Shown piece by piece: positions 8,085 to 17,594 of a DNA stretch of 64,000 nt. Position 1 is the first letter of the stretch; each line of letters starts with the position of its first letter. Source of the stretch: Bacteroidales bacterium. GTDB taxonomy: Bacteria > Bacteroidota > Bacteroidia > Bacteroidales > UBA932. Below the pieces are notes generated by a model, which saw only the letters and a program-made list of their open reading frames with translations, made no database searches and was not told where the DNA came from. The stretch covers positions 62,001 through 126,000 of the forward strand of contig JAFSOA010000006.1 in assembly GCA_017447265.1 (NCBI GenBank), in the 5' to 3' direction. A program made the position numbers and the translations under genes.

Positions 8085-11000
8085 ATGAAACTCATAAACC
8101 ACGTTCTGGATATCCGCAAGCTTGTTCAGCAGGCTATGGACAACCGCTTCTCCAAGATGGGAATCAAGGAGAGTGGTTTGACACCGATTGATGCCCTCCC
8201 GGAAGATCTTCGCCAAAAAAGGCAGAAGTTGGAGGACATTCTGCGCAATCACCAGAGCGAGTTGGAAGACTATGCCAAGGCGCGCCAGGAAACCATCAAT
8301 GAATGCACCTTCACGCTTTTTAATAGGATCGCTGCCATCAAGGTGATGGAAGAGAAGGAGCTATTTCCGGAGGTTATCAAGCGCCGCCCGGAGAACGGTA
8401 ATAAGTCCTTCTCGCACAACCTTTGGTTGGAGGAGAATCCAAGTGAGAAGAATGCTGAGCGTCAAGGTCTGAAGCATTTCCTTCAGTCAAAGTTCAATGA
8501 ACTGGGCGAGAATTTCTCGCTGTATAACGAGAATTATCCCTATTCCTTGATGCCTACGGCCGATGAGCTGTACAACATCCTTGAAGCATTCAATGCAGTT
8601 GAAAATGATCCGGATTGCGGAGCAGATATCTGGAAAGGCGACGATATCCTGGGATGGCTTTATGAGAATTTCAACGCTGTCGAGAAAGAGGCCCTAAAGA
8701 ATTCAGGAGAGAAGACCGAGTATGACAAGGTTTCTCTCCAGAGCCAGGTATATACACCCCGCTGGGTGGTGAAATTCCTTGTGGACAATACTCTTGGCAA
8801 GTTTTACCTTGAGATGTTCCCTGATAGCGATATTGTTAAACCTGATGAAAACGGAGAGGTAAAATATAAAATAGCCAATGCCCCTACAACAAGGAAGAGA
8901 GATCCAAAGAAAATGGAGGAGATTCGGGTGCTTGATCCTGCTTGCGGTAGTGGCAACTTCTTGATTTACACCTTCGATCTGCTCTATGACATGTACCTCA
9001 ATCAGATGGAGCAGTACAATGCTGAGTATTCACGCCGTGATATTCCTCGACTTATCCTTGAGAATAATATCTACGGTGTTGATCTGGATGAGCGAGCAGT
9101 GCAGCTCTCACAGATTGCATTGTTCATTAAGTCTCGTGAGCTGGGTGGCCGAAGGGCCAGGACTGCATCGCATACCAACGTTGTATCAACACATTTCTTC
9201 CTGCCGGATTATTCTGAGGTGGAGTCAGAATTTATCGCTTCCGGAGAATGGGATCAAACACAGCGTGGAACCATACGTAAGATCTGGTCTGACCTTCAGA
9301 ATGCGCACAAGTTTGGTTCGCTAGTCCGTGTAGAGGAGGTGCTGAATGGGCTATCACTCAAAGAAGACGAAGGAACGCTGTTTGCTACCGAAATGGAGCA
9401 AGACCTGTTCTCCTTCAAGAGAAGAGTGACCGATGTTCTTCATGATCAGGTAAAGGCCTATTGCGAGAAAAACACTTCAGAGTATGCGTTGACAAAGGCT
9501 GAGGATGCAATGACCTTCTTAAGCATTCTTTCAATGCCTTTTGATGTGGTGGTTGCCAATCCTCCCTATACTGACTGTGGGGATTTTGGCGAGGAGCTCA
9601 AGTCCTTTACAGAAGAAAACTACAAAAAGCCATATAAGTTTTGCACAAATCTTTATGCATCGTTTATAGCGAGGTGTTGTGAATTATCCGATTCATTAGG
9701 GAAAGTCGGTATGATTCATCCTCATACGTTTATGTACATTAAAACCTTTGAGGATGTCAGAAAGTATCTTCTGGAAAAAACTCACATCAATACACTTGTG
9801 GATTATGGTCTCGATCGTGTCAATCTGTTCGGTCCAGGGATACTCGTAGACGCGACTTTCTATACTGTTGATAAGGGAGTTTCACATGGAGAAGACAGCA
9901 TTTTTTTCAATATTACATCAAATCAACAAGAGAAGACAAAGAAAAACTCTCTCGAACGTGCAGTTGATGACGTTCTGAAAGGAATCAAAAATGACCGTGT
10001 TTTCTTTATTCAACAGTCGAAACTAAAACTGATTAAGTCGTATCCTTTTATTTATTGGGTCTCAGATGATTTTCGCGAGAAGTTCACTAAATACAATCTC
10101 AGTAAGACGGCTTCTGTTATTAGTGGACTGAAAACTGGGAATAATGATGCAACAGTTCGTTATTGGTGGGAAGTAAACGAATCGGACAAATGGCGCTTTA
10201 TGACAAAAGGCGGTCCATTTAATAGGTGGTATGGAAATAACTGGACTAAAGTTATAGTTGAGAATGATTTCGAACTGATAAAACAGCAAAGTAGCTTTAG
10301 CATTCCATCCACCATGGATGTCGAAGCAATAACATTCCCGAGTTCTGGATCAGGCCAAATCTCATTTAGACTGATCGGACCAGAGATTATTTTTAACAAT
10401 GGCTCTCCTGCAATTGTCTCAAATGATAATCACCTTCTATTGGCGATTCTAAACTCTAAACTGAGTGAGTATTCCCTGATAAGCCTTAATCCGACTGTAA
10501 ATACTACAGTAGGCGACATACAGAGACTTCCATTAGTGGACTTTTCTAAAATTGATAAGAAGAAACGTGATGACATCGTCGCGCTTGTCGATTTTAATAT
10601 ATTAATTAAGAAGCACTTATGCTCCTTTTCTTTAATTGAGCCTCATTTTGTTGAATCACCAATCGGAACTAGTCGTGATATTAAAGATGAGATTTTCTCA
10701 TATTTATATTATGAGAATGCACTTAATTCGTTAGTGCTTATTTCCGAGGCAATTATCAATAGTGAGGTCTTCGGTCTCTTTGGATTAAAAGAAGAGGATA
10801 TTCACATGATTCTACAAAAAGTCGGAGTATGCATAGGCTCTCTTCCTATAAGGGAAAAAGCAAAGGATGAATTTATAGAGTGGTGTGACAACGTTAAAGC
10901 AGTTGAAGTTCCAGCTATCGTCAGAAAATATATAGAAGAATTGCCCGAGGCGAGTGACATCGCTGCCCCTGGAGGTTTTAATTCTCTATATCAAACAAAT

Positions 11001-11741
11001 AATGGATGGGAAGACTATTGTGTGCGGGAACTATTGAACCCGGTGGAATGCCTCTGCCAGTTTAAAGAAGCCGGTATTGTACCTCCTCAAAGAGCCAATC
11101 ATTTAGCGTTTGAACTTATTACTGATATAATTCGAACCATATTAAGTAATGACGACGATGGCGTTGTCCCTTTGAATAATAAACTAGGTGAGGATTCCTT
11201 AGCATTTCGAATTGAACAAGAGTTTCATAGAAGAGGTTTTAATGCGGGACAGTTTACTCAAGTGATACAACTACTTGGAGTGGATTTGACATCATATTTG
11301 AGATCTTCTTTCTTCGGGCAGTTAAGCGACTACCTAAATCTCTTTATGTATCTTCCAAAGACTCCTTTTATTTGGCACCTTTGTAGCGGGCCCATGCATA
11401 CTTTAGATCTCTTTATCAGTATATATCGCTGGGATCGGAATACATTGTTCCGCATAAAGAGTGTTTATGCAGCAAATCAAGAATCCGCGATTCGAGATAG
11501 AATTAATGCTTTATCTAATGGAAATAGCATAGAGCAGATGGAGGTCAATAACCTTGTAGAACAGTTAGATGAGCTAAAAGCTTTCGTAGTCAAAATAGAT
11601 AATTTGTTAGCTGGAGGTTATGATCCTAAGTTAGATGACGGTGTGGCAAAGAATATAGCCCCATTACAGTCGAAAGGAATGATATCTTACGAAGTATTAA
11701 ATGCCTCCCAATTAAAGAAGTATTTAAATGCGACTTGGTAG
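8085..11741 (+). CDS. pglX: BREX adenine-specific DNA methyltransferase PglX
   Basis: 1218 residues. The N6-adenine methyltransferase core is clear: AdoMet-binding motif I VLDPACGSGNFL at 282-293 and catalytic motif IV NPPY at 492-495. PglX methylates one strand of a non-palindromic site to mark host DNA and is also needed for exclusion of unmarked phage DNA. The rest (residues ~510-1218) holds the target-recognition and C-terminal domains. Base composition drops after about 9600: a 60-base sample at 8221 has 32 G+C, samples at 10621 and 11521 have 23 each. This suggests that the recognition half was exchanged by recombination. No premature stop or phase-variation tract is visible. Confidence 0.95.
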   Translation: MKLINHVLDIRKLVQQAMDNRFSKMGIKESGLTPIDALPEDLRQKRQKLEDILRNHQSELEDYAKARQETINECTFTLFNRIAAIKVMEEKELFPEVIKRRPENGNKSFSHNLWLEENPSEKNAERQGLKHFLQSKFNELGENFSLYNENYPYSLMPTADELYNILEAFNAVENDPDCGADIWKGDDILGWLYENFNAVEKEALKNSGEKTEYDKVSLQSQVYTPRWVVKFLVDNTLGKFYLEMFPDSDIVKPDENGEVKYKIANAPTTRKRDPKKMEEIRVLDPACGSGNFLIYTFDLLYDMYLNQMEQYNAEYSRRDIPRLILENNIYGVDLDERAVQLSQIALFIKSRELGGRRARTASHTNVVSTHFFLPDYSEVESEFIASGEWDQTQRGTIRKIWSDLQNAHKFGSLVRVEEVLNGLSLKEDEGTLFATEMEQDLFSFKRRVTDVLHDQVKAYCEKNTSEYALTKAEDAMTFLSILSMPFDVVVANPPYTDCGDFGEELKSFTEENYKKPYKFCTNLYASFIARCCELSDSLGKVGMIHPHTFMYIKTFEDVRKYLLEKTHINTLVDYGLDRVNLFGPGILVDATFYTVDKGVSHGEDSIFFNITSNQQEKTKKNSLERAVDDVLKGIKNDRVFFIQQSKLKLIKSYPFIYWVSDDFREKFTKYNLSKTASVISGLKTGNNDATVRYWWEVNESDKWRFMTKGGPFNRWYGNNWTKVIVENDFELIKQQSSFSIPSTMDVEAITFPSSGSGQISFRLIGPEIIFNNGSPAIVSNDNHLLLAILNSKLSEYSLISLNPTVNTTVGDIQRLPLVDFSKIDKKKRDDIVALVDFNILIKKHLCSFSLIEPHFVESPIGTSRDIKDEIFSYLYYENALNSLVLISEAIINSEVFGLFGLKEEDIHMILQKVGVCIGSLPIREKAKDEFIEWCDNVKAVEVPAIVRKYIEELPEASDIAAPGGFNSLYQTNNGWEDYCVRELLNPVECLCQFKEAGIVPPQRANHLAFELITDIIRTILSNDDDGVVPLNNKLGEDSLAFRIEQEFHRRGFNAGQFTQVIQLLGVDLTSYLRSSFFGQLSDYLNLFMYLPKTPFIWHLCSGPMHTLDLFISIYRWDRNTLFRIKSVYAANQESAIRDRINALSNGNSIEQMEVNNLVEQLDELKAFVVKIDNLLAGGYDPKLDDGVAKNIAPLQSKGMISYEVLNASQLKKYLNATW

Positions 11742-11757
11742 GAACAAGTAACGTTAT

Positions 11758-13962
11758 ATGATTGACAAATGGTTTAGTGAAGAGGTTGCCCTGGCAACGC
11801 AGACAAATAAGCGACTCGTTATCACCGACAATGATGGCGAGGGTCGCTTCCTGCTGGGCTATCTCCCTAAAGGGTACGCATTCTTCTATGTCAATAGCAT
11901 AGATGATGAGGCCTTCGCTCGCTTTCAGGCAGAGAATGAGTTTCCGAATGACAAAGTCATCTTCTATTCATCCATTGCGGCGAAAGATCTGACTCTGCTT
12001 CAGGAGTATGTCCAGACTTGTGGTTGCATCAATCTGGACGACATTGATTCCTACCTTAGGAACTTGCTATTCTCAAAGCTGCATAAGAACACGGCAATCT
12101 CCAAAGAAGATCTGATAATTGCTGCTAAGATGTGCAAGGGTAAGACGGTCGAATGGTGGAAAAGCATAATGGATGGACTTGTCAAACCGCTAGACATCCG
12201 GGAAAACATCCTGGCTCTTCTCCACAACCCTAAGGCGCTAAAGAAGAATTCCGACAAACATATCTGGAAGTCCCTCTGCACGGAAATATACACGCTCATC
12301 GGCAAGCCTAATACCAATCAGCCTGAAGATGCTCTTTCCCTGGAGGTGTCCGGCACAATCTTCTCACGTCTGGCAGATGGAACTCTGGATGGCGAATTAC
12401 TGGACATCTATTACCAGTGGATTGACAGTAAGAGCCTGAGCGAGTCTCTGCCCAAGCATCTCTCTGCATTCAATCTACGCGCGGATGTGGATGTACTTCG
12501 TTCCCATCCTGATCATTGCTTTGAAGCGCTTGACAAGAAACTCTTTAGCCTTATCAGCAAGCGCTTGGAGGCTGGCACCAACTGCGACGATATAGTTCAG
12601 TACATAGACAAGCGCGTATCCAGCCCTCGGGTTGCAGACAAAAAGGCTTCTTGGCTACGCCATCTACAAGTGCTCCTCGAATACCGGTCTAAGGGTATCG
12701 ACAGCGTAAACGATATTCAGTCTTTTGCTCAGTATTACCTGGTCAATTTCGCCAAGGTGGATACTGCTATGAGGAAACTATATGTGTCGTGGCTCAGCAA
12801 TGAAGCCATACTCCGTCCTATCCAGAACTACTACGAGAACCTCAATAAAGTCCTGTTGGACAAATGGTTCAGTTTCCATCGTCAGTACCAGCAGAATCAG
12901 TTCCTCTATCTGAAGACTATCCTTACGGAGAATCAACACTGTGCTGTTATAGTCGGAGATGGCCTTCGCCTTGAGATTGCTAATGCGGTTGCCCAGAAGA
13001 TTCGCCGCTCACAGTTTGATTGTAAGATTGAGGAGAAGACTGGATTCTGCGACCTTCCTTCTGTAACCGAAATCGGTATGAGCCGTCTGTTCGGCATCAA
13101 CTCTGTCAAGGCACAGGATCGTTTCAACCATTTGAAAAGTGAGTTCCCGGATGTGGAGATCAAGCAATTGGACAAGCTGAGCGATGCGGATACCGCCGAG
13201 AAGTTGATCCTCAGCTTTGGCGACATTGACCAGGTGGGAGAAAAGAAACAGCTTGGAGGGCTTAAGGATATCGATGCCTACGAAGATTATTTGGCAGACG
13301 CTATCAGCCGGCTCCTTGCGATGGGTTACGGGAAAGTATTCGTGACCACTGACCACGGCTTTGTAATTACTGGCATCCTGGATGAAAGTGATAAGGTTGC
13401 TCCTCCTGCTGGAGATAATACGAAGACAGAGGAACGCTATGTTCTTTCAGATACTGAGCTTTATGGTCCAGATATCATTGAGAAGGAGGGTGATTTCTTC
13501 TCATATCGTTACGCATACTTCGCCAAGACAGACAAACCGTTCAAGACAAAGGGTGCCTATGGTTATGCCCACGGTGGCCTGACGCCGCAAGAGTGCATCA
13601 TTCCGCAGTATTGCTTCTCGTCAAATGAGCAGGCATATAGTATAGGCGTGAGCATCATCAATAAGGCAGAGCTTGGCTCGATGTCCAGTAACTTCTACAA
13701 GGTTAAACTGAAGGCATCTGGTGATCAGGGTAGCCTATTCAGCAGCCAGGTAACGGTGAAGATCCAGCGCTTCGTAGGTGACGCACCAGTTCCCGGTGGC
13801 CCTGTCCTCACGTTGAGCGCCGGAGAGACCAAAGAAATGGAATTCGAACTACCTCGTGGCGGCGAAGAAAAGATCGTTATCGTAGATAGCGACACAAAGA
13901 AGCAGTATGACTTCTGCACTGTAAAGAAATCCGATGACCGAGACTTGGGAGGTCTCCTATAA
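11758..13962 (+). CDS. pglZ: BREX alkaline-phosphatase-like protein PglZ
   Basis: 734 residues, PglZ type A. The alkaline-phosphatase-superfamily metal motifs are visible: VIVGDGLRLEIA with Asp401 and FVTTDHGFVITG with Asp532-His533. PglZ is the hallmark of all BREX systems and interacts with PglX; metal-dependent nuclease activity has been reported for some members. The N-terminal third is helical; the C-terminal ~100 residues (from SSNFYKVKLKASG) are a beta-rich module. The start ATG is 16 bases after pglX and the gene ends 10 bases before the preferred brxL start. Confidence 0.95.
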   Translation: MIDKWFSEEVALATQTNKRLVITDNDGEGRFLLGYLPKGYAFFYVNSIDDEAFARFQAENEFPNDKVIFYSSIAAKDLTLLQEYVQTCGCINLDDIDSYLRNLLFSKLHKNTAISKEDLIIAAKMCKGKTVEWWKSIMDGLVKPLDIRENILALLHNPKALKKNSDKHIWKSLCTEIYTLIGKPNTNQPEDALSLEVSGTIFSRLADGTLDGELLDIYYQWIDSKSLSESLPKHLSAFNLRADVDVLRSHPDHCFEALDKKLFSLISKRLEAGTNCDDIVQYIDKRVSSPRVADKKASWLRHLQVLLEYRSKGIDSVNDIQSFAQYYLVNFAKVDTAMRKLYVSWLSNEAILRPIQNYYENLNKVLLDKWFSFHRQYQQNQFLYLKTILTENQHCAVIVGDGLRLEIANAVAQKIRRSQFDCKIEEKTGFCDLPSVTEIGMSRLFGINSVKAQDRFNHLKSEFPDVEIKQLDKLSDADTAEKLILSFGDIDQVGEKKQLGGLKDIDAYEDYLADAISRLLAMGYGKVFVTTDHGFVITGILDESDKVAPPAGDNTKTEERYVLSDTELYGPDIIEKEGDFFSYRYAYFAKTDKPFKTKGAYGYAHGGLTPQECIIPQYCFSSNEQAYSIGVSIINKAELGSMSSNFYKVKLKASGDQGSLFSSQVTVKIQRFVGDAPVPGGPVLTLSAGETKEMEFELPRGGEEKIVIVDSDTKKQYDFCTVKKSDDRDLGGLL

Positions 13963-13972
13963 ATAGTTGATT

Positions 13973-16006
13973 ATGATTGACATTGACAATAAATTGCTCG
14001 ACCTCTTCAGGGGTTATGTAGTACGGAAGGATGTGGTTCGTTCCATCAAGACTGGCGCGAATGTTCCTGTCTTCGTCCTGGAATTCCTGCTGGCTAACTC
14101 CTGCAGTACCAATGACGAGGAAAAGATTGCTGAGAGCGTCAAGAACGTAAAAACTGTCCTCCAGCAGCATTACGTGAATCCGGACGAGGCTAACTATGTT
14201 CAGGCCAAGATACGTGAGATGGGCTCCTACAAAGTCATTGACCGCATCTCTGTCAAGCTTGACCCTTCCAAGGATAAATACTGGGCAGAGCTGTCCAACC
14301 TCAATATCCGGGACGCCAACATCGATGAGAGCCTAATATCTGAGCATGAAAAGCTCATGATGGGTGGTATCTGGGCCATCATCGATATGGATTACGACCC
14401 TACAAACATCATCGGGAAAAAGATATATCCATTCGTCGTAACCAAGATTCGCCCCATCCAACTTTCCAACTTCGATGGTGCCCGCATCAGTGAAATGCGT
14501 TCCCAGTTCAGCAACGAAGAGTGGCTGGATATTCTTCTCCGCAGCGCCGGTTACGAGCCCGAATCAGAAGGGATGACGCAGCGTATGAAGATGTTGCTCC
14601 TCTCGCGCTTTATCCCGCTTGTAGAGGCCAATTTCAATATGGCAGAGCTTGGTCCTCGTAGCTCAGGAAAATCGTTCGTCTATAAAGAACTCTCTCCGTA
14701 TTCGCTGCTGGTAAGTGGTGGCCAGGGAACATCTGCCTCCCTCTTTGTGAATAACACAACCGGACAGATTGGCGCTGTCGGAAAATGGGATGCTGTTTGC
14801 TTTGATGAATCTACGGACGAACTCTTCAAGGACGCCGAAGTCGTCCCTCTGATGAAGGACTATATGGAATCTGGCTCTTTCTCTCGTGCTGGCAAGTCCG
14901 GCGAGAAAGCAGCGAATGCTTCCATTGTAATGGTGGGTAATATCAACCAGCCCGTGGAAACAGTGCTGCAGAACAGCCATCTTTTCAGCCCGTTCGCAGA
15001 GAAAGTTGCCAACGACACTGCATTCCTGGATCGTATCGGATTCTTCCTCCCAGGCTGGGAAGTCATCAAGTTCAAACCGGATAACTTCACCAACCATTTC
15101 GGCTTCAGCACCGATTACTTCAGCGAAATGCTCCACCACGAGCGCCGCTTCAACTATACCGATGCCATTGACGAATTCTTCATCCTTGGTTCCCAGCTGC
15201 GCCAGCGCGACACCAAACCGGTCCGTAAGACCGTTTCCGGTCTCATCAAACTGATGCATCCGGATGGCAAGTACACCAAGGAAGATGTTCGCACATATCT
15301 GGAGTGGGCCATCGAGATGCGCCGTCGTGTAAAGGAACAGCTCAAGCGAATTGGCGGCATGGAGTTCTGGGACACCAACTTCTCATACATCGATAAGGAC
15401 ACCCAGGAGGAAATCTACGTCACCCTTCCGGAAGACCGTGGCAACAATCTGATTGAGGATGCGCCCCTGGCTCCTGGCACCTGCTACACCGCAACTTCTG
15501 ATGGAGAGAAAGTATCTCTCGTCAAAGTCGAAGTCATCACCATGGAAGGCAACGGCAAGTTAGAAATATCCGGAACAACCTCGGCAGAGGTCAAACAAGA
15601 CATCAAGAATACCTACAACTACATCCGTGCTAACGAGAAGACCATCCTCTCCCAGAAACATTCCCTGCAGCAGACGGATGTGAGGGTACAAGTGTCCACG
15701 CTGCTTGGTGTAGCAGTCCATACGGGTGTCGGTGCCGCAGTTTTCGCCGCCATCGTATCATCCATCTACAACCGCAACCTCAAGGCAGGCCTGGGCGTCA
15801 TCGGCAACATCTCCATCGGCGGAGCCATCGAACGCGCCACCAACTTTACCGACCGCGTTTCCCTTCTCTCCGAGAACGGTGCCAAAACGGTCCTAGTCCC
15901 GATGGAAAACCTCCCGGAAATGTCCTCTCTCCCTGCCAGCATCCTCGGCAAAACTGACGTGCCCTTCTACGCCAATCCGCAGAACTTGATCCAGAAAATG
16001 GTATAA
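13973..16006 (+). CDS. brxL: BREX AAA+/Lon-like protein BrxL
   Basis: About 677 residues. I prefer the ATG at 13973; a TTG two codons upstream is possible. The AAA+ core has Walker A GPRSSGKS (about 227-234 from this start) and Walker B AVCFDES. The last ~120 residues are Lon-protease-like (LGVAVHTGVGAAVFAAIVSS ... NISIGGAIERATNF ... GAKTVLVPMEN). Where Lon has its catalytic Ser (PSAG) this protein has VGAA, and where Lon has the catalytic Lys (GGLKEK) it has GGAIER, so the domain is probably not a protease. Studied BrxL proteins form DNA-binding MCM-like rings needed for exclusion. High G+C up to its stop, then a sharp drop. Confidence 0.94.
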   Translation: MIDIDNKLLDLFRGYVVRKDVVRSIKTGANVPVFVLEFLLANSCSTNDEEKIAESVKNVKTVLQQHYVNPDEANYVQAKIREMGSYKVIDRISVKLDPSKDKYWAELSNLNIRDANIDESLISEHEKLMMGGIWAIIDMDYDPTNIIGKKIYPFVVTKIRPIQLSNFDGARISEMRSQFSNEEWLDILLRSAGYEPESEGMTQRMKMLLLSRFIPLVEANFNMAELGPRSSGKSFVYKELSPYSLLVSGGQGTSASLFVNNTTGQIGAVGKWDAVCFDESTDELFKDAEVVPLMKDYMESGSFSRAGKSGEKAANASIVMVGNINQPVETVLQNSHLFSPFAEKVANDTAFLDRIGFFLPGWEVIKFKPDNFTNHFGFSTDYFSEMLHHERRFNYTDAIDEFFILGSQLRQRDTKPVRKTVSGLIKLMHPDGKYTKEDVRTYLEWAIEMRRRVKEQLKRIGGMEFWDTNFSYIDKDTQEEIYVTLPEDRGNNLIEDAPLAPGTCYTATSDGEKVSLVKVEVITMEGNGKLEISGTTSAEVKQDIKNTYNYIRANEKTILSQKHSLQQTDVRVQVSTLLGVAVHTGVGAAVFAAIVSSIYNRNLKAGLGVIGNISIGGAIERATNFTDRVSLLSENGAKTVLVPMENLPEMSSLPASILGKTDVPFYANPQNLIQKMV

Positions 16007-16011
16007 CGTAT

Positions 16012-17289
16012 ATGACAAGTGCTATCGAAGTAATCAATGAAAGGATAATTTTAGCTGGGGACATTCTCACAAAGCTCTCTGAGCTTACAAGAAATCCACG
16101 GCCCAGAACTAATTCTGGTATCATTTCTATTGATCCCACAGTTAGGTATAATCCTATTCTGGTCAATCAGATAAAGGATGAACTAAGCAAATGGCAATTT
16201 GTGACTAAAGAATTGCTTATTAAGCACTTCGGAGAAGATAGCCGCTATACAAAACGCTTCGATGATTCCATTGTTGAGCATAAAATTGGCCGAGATTATA
16301 AAGCAGAACTAACCCGTGAAGCCGAAGCGGGAATTACGGCTCTTAAATCAATCATCGAAAGCATTCAAATCTCTGGAGATCCAGCCACTGATATGAATCA
16401 GATTGAAGTCAACAAGCCACCGATGGTTTTTATTAGCCATTCCTATCAGGATAAAGTTTTTGTCGAAGCTCTTGTTGAATTGCTGGAAGGAATCGGTTTG
16501 GATGAAACAACTCTATTCTGCAGTTCTGTTCCCGGCTACTGGATTGGACTCGGAAAGAATATTATCAAGGAGATTCGCGATCTGTTTGACAAACGCTCTT
16601 TGTTTGTCATCTTTGTTCAATCTCCAAACTTTTATAAGAGCGCTGTATCTCTTAATGAGATGGGGGCTGCGTGGGCATTAAAATCGGAGTATTGTTCAAT
16701 CTTGACTCCTGATATGGAGTATAGAGCAATGACTGCCGTAGTTAATAGCCAAGAAATCGCCATTAAAGTGAACACTTCGGAAGCTAAAGCTCGTCTAACC
16801 GAGATGAAAGGGTCAATCCTGTCATTTTTGGGTAAACCAGATATATCTCCCGTTCTTTGGGAAAGAAAGCGGGACAAATTCTTGAGCACTGTTGACCCCT
16901 CGTATAAAGGGGATTCCGCCACTCCTCAATCTTCTACTGAAGAGTATCAGAGATTGATGATTGAGAAAATGAAGCAGGAGAAAGAGGATCTGATGAAAGC
17001 AAGTATTAAAGGGAATATTTTCCCATCATCCAGTAAAGGCTCTTTGCACCTTCGCATATTCAATGCTGGCAAATCGACAGCAAGAAACATTCGAATTGAA
17101 TGGTTGAATGAAGATGAAACCGTTCATCTTTCAAAGCCGTTTGAGACAATCGAGGATCTTAGCCCGCAGAATAAACGAGACTATCGCTTATTTCTAGTCT
17201 ATGGTCATCCGGAGACAATGCGCTTAAGATATATCTGGGATGATGATTTCAAAACCGACAACACTTTTGAGGAGGGGCTGCAATTATGA
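16012..17289 (+). CDS. TIR-domain protein attached to the BREX operon
   Basis: 425 residues. Residues ~1-125 are helical with no recognised family. A TIR domain spans ~136-275: PMVFISHSYQDKVFVEALVELL (first strand and helix), SSVPGYWIGLGKNI (BB-loop region) and SVSLNEMGAAWALK-like segment with the putative NAD-cleaving Glu216. The last ~100 residues look like a beta-sandwich (HLRIFNAGKSTARNIRIEW). Bacterial TIR domains commonly degrade NAD or make signalling nucleotides during phage infection; that activity is inferred here. It begins 5 bases after brxL with no promoter, so it should be cotranscribed with BREX, and overlaps the zinc-ribbon gene by ATGA. It is much more AT-rich than brxL. Confidence 0.85.
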   Translation: MTSAIEVINERIILAGDILTKLSELTRNPRPRTNSGIISIDPTVRYNPILVNQIKDELSKWQFVTKELLIKHFGEDSRYTKRFDDSIVEHKIGRDYKAELTREAEAGITALKSIIESIQISGDPATDMNQIEVNKPPMVFISHSYQDKVFVEALVELLEGIGLDETTLFCSSVPGYWIGLGKNIIKEIRDLFDKRSLFVIFVQSPNFYKSAVSLNEMGAAWALKSEYCSILTPDMEYRAMTAVVNSQEIAIKVNTSEAKARLTEMKGSILSFLGKPDISPVLWERKRDKFLSTVDPSYKGDSATPQSSTEEYQRLMIEKMKQEKEDLMKASIKGNIFPSSSKGSLHLRIFNAGKSTARNIRIEWLNEDETVHLSKPFETIEDLSPQNKRDYRLFLVYGHPETMRLRYIWDDDFKTDNTFEEGLQL

Positions 17290-17561
17290 AAAAGAATTAC
17301 AATCGAAGCATCAGCTTAAGATGCGTTGTGTGCGGCAGCGCAGATCACTTCGAGTATAATGATGACAAGACCTATGTCAAGTGCACTCTCTGTAATCGTG
17401 AGTACCTTGGCGGTCAGGAGGAGCTTCAAGAGATGAATGAAGCTATGATTACGGAAGAAGTAGAATCTATCAAAGAGGAAGTATCAAAGGATGTAGCGAA
17501 AGAACTGACAGAAATGTTTAAACAGGCCTTCCGCGGCAATAAACACATAAAATTCAGGTAG
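17286..17561 (+). CDS. Small zinc-ribbon protein paired with the TIR gene
   Basis: 91 residues with two CxxC knuckles (CVVCGSADHF and CTLCNREYLGG), a classic zinc ribbon, followed by a long acidic helix (EELQEMNEAMITEEVESIKEEVSKDVAKELTEMFK). It resembles small proteins that NCBI, as I recall, names ECs_2282 family putative zinc-binding protein; this assignment is tentative. The ATGA overlap with the TIR gene indicates coupled translation, so it may be a regulator, adaptor or trigger-sensing partner of the TIR protein. No function can be shown from sequence. Confidence 0.75.
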   Translation: MKKNYNRSISLRCVVCGSADHFEYNDDKTYVKCTLCNREYLGGQEELQEMNEAMITEEVESIKEEVSKDVAKELTEMFKQAFRGNKHIKFR

Positions 17562-17594
17562 TTATAGCTGGAGCTGCTCTCGAAACATCAAGGC

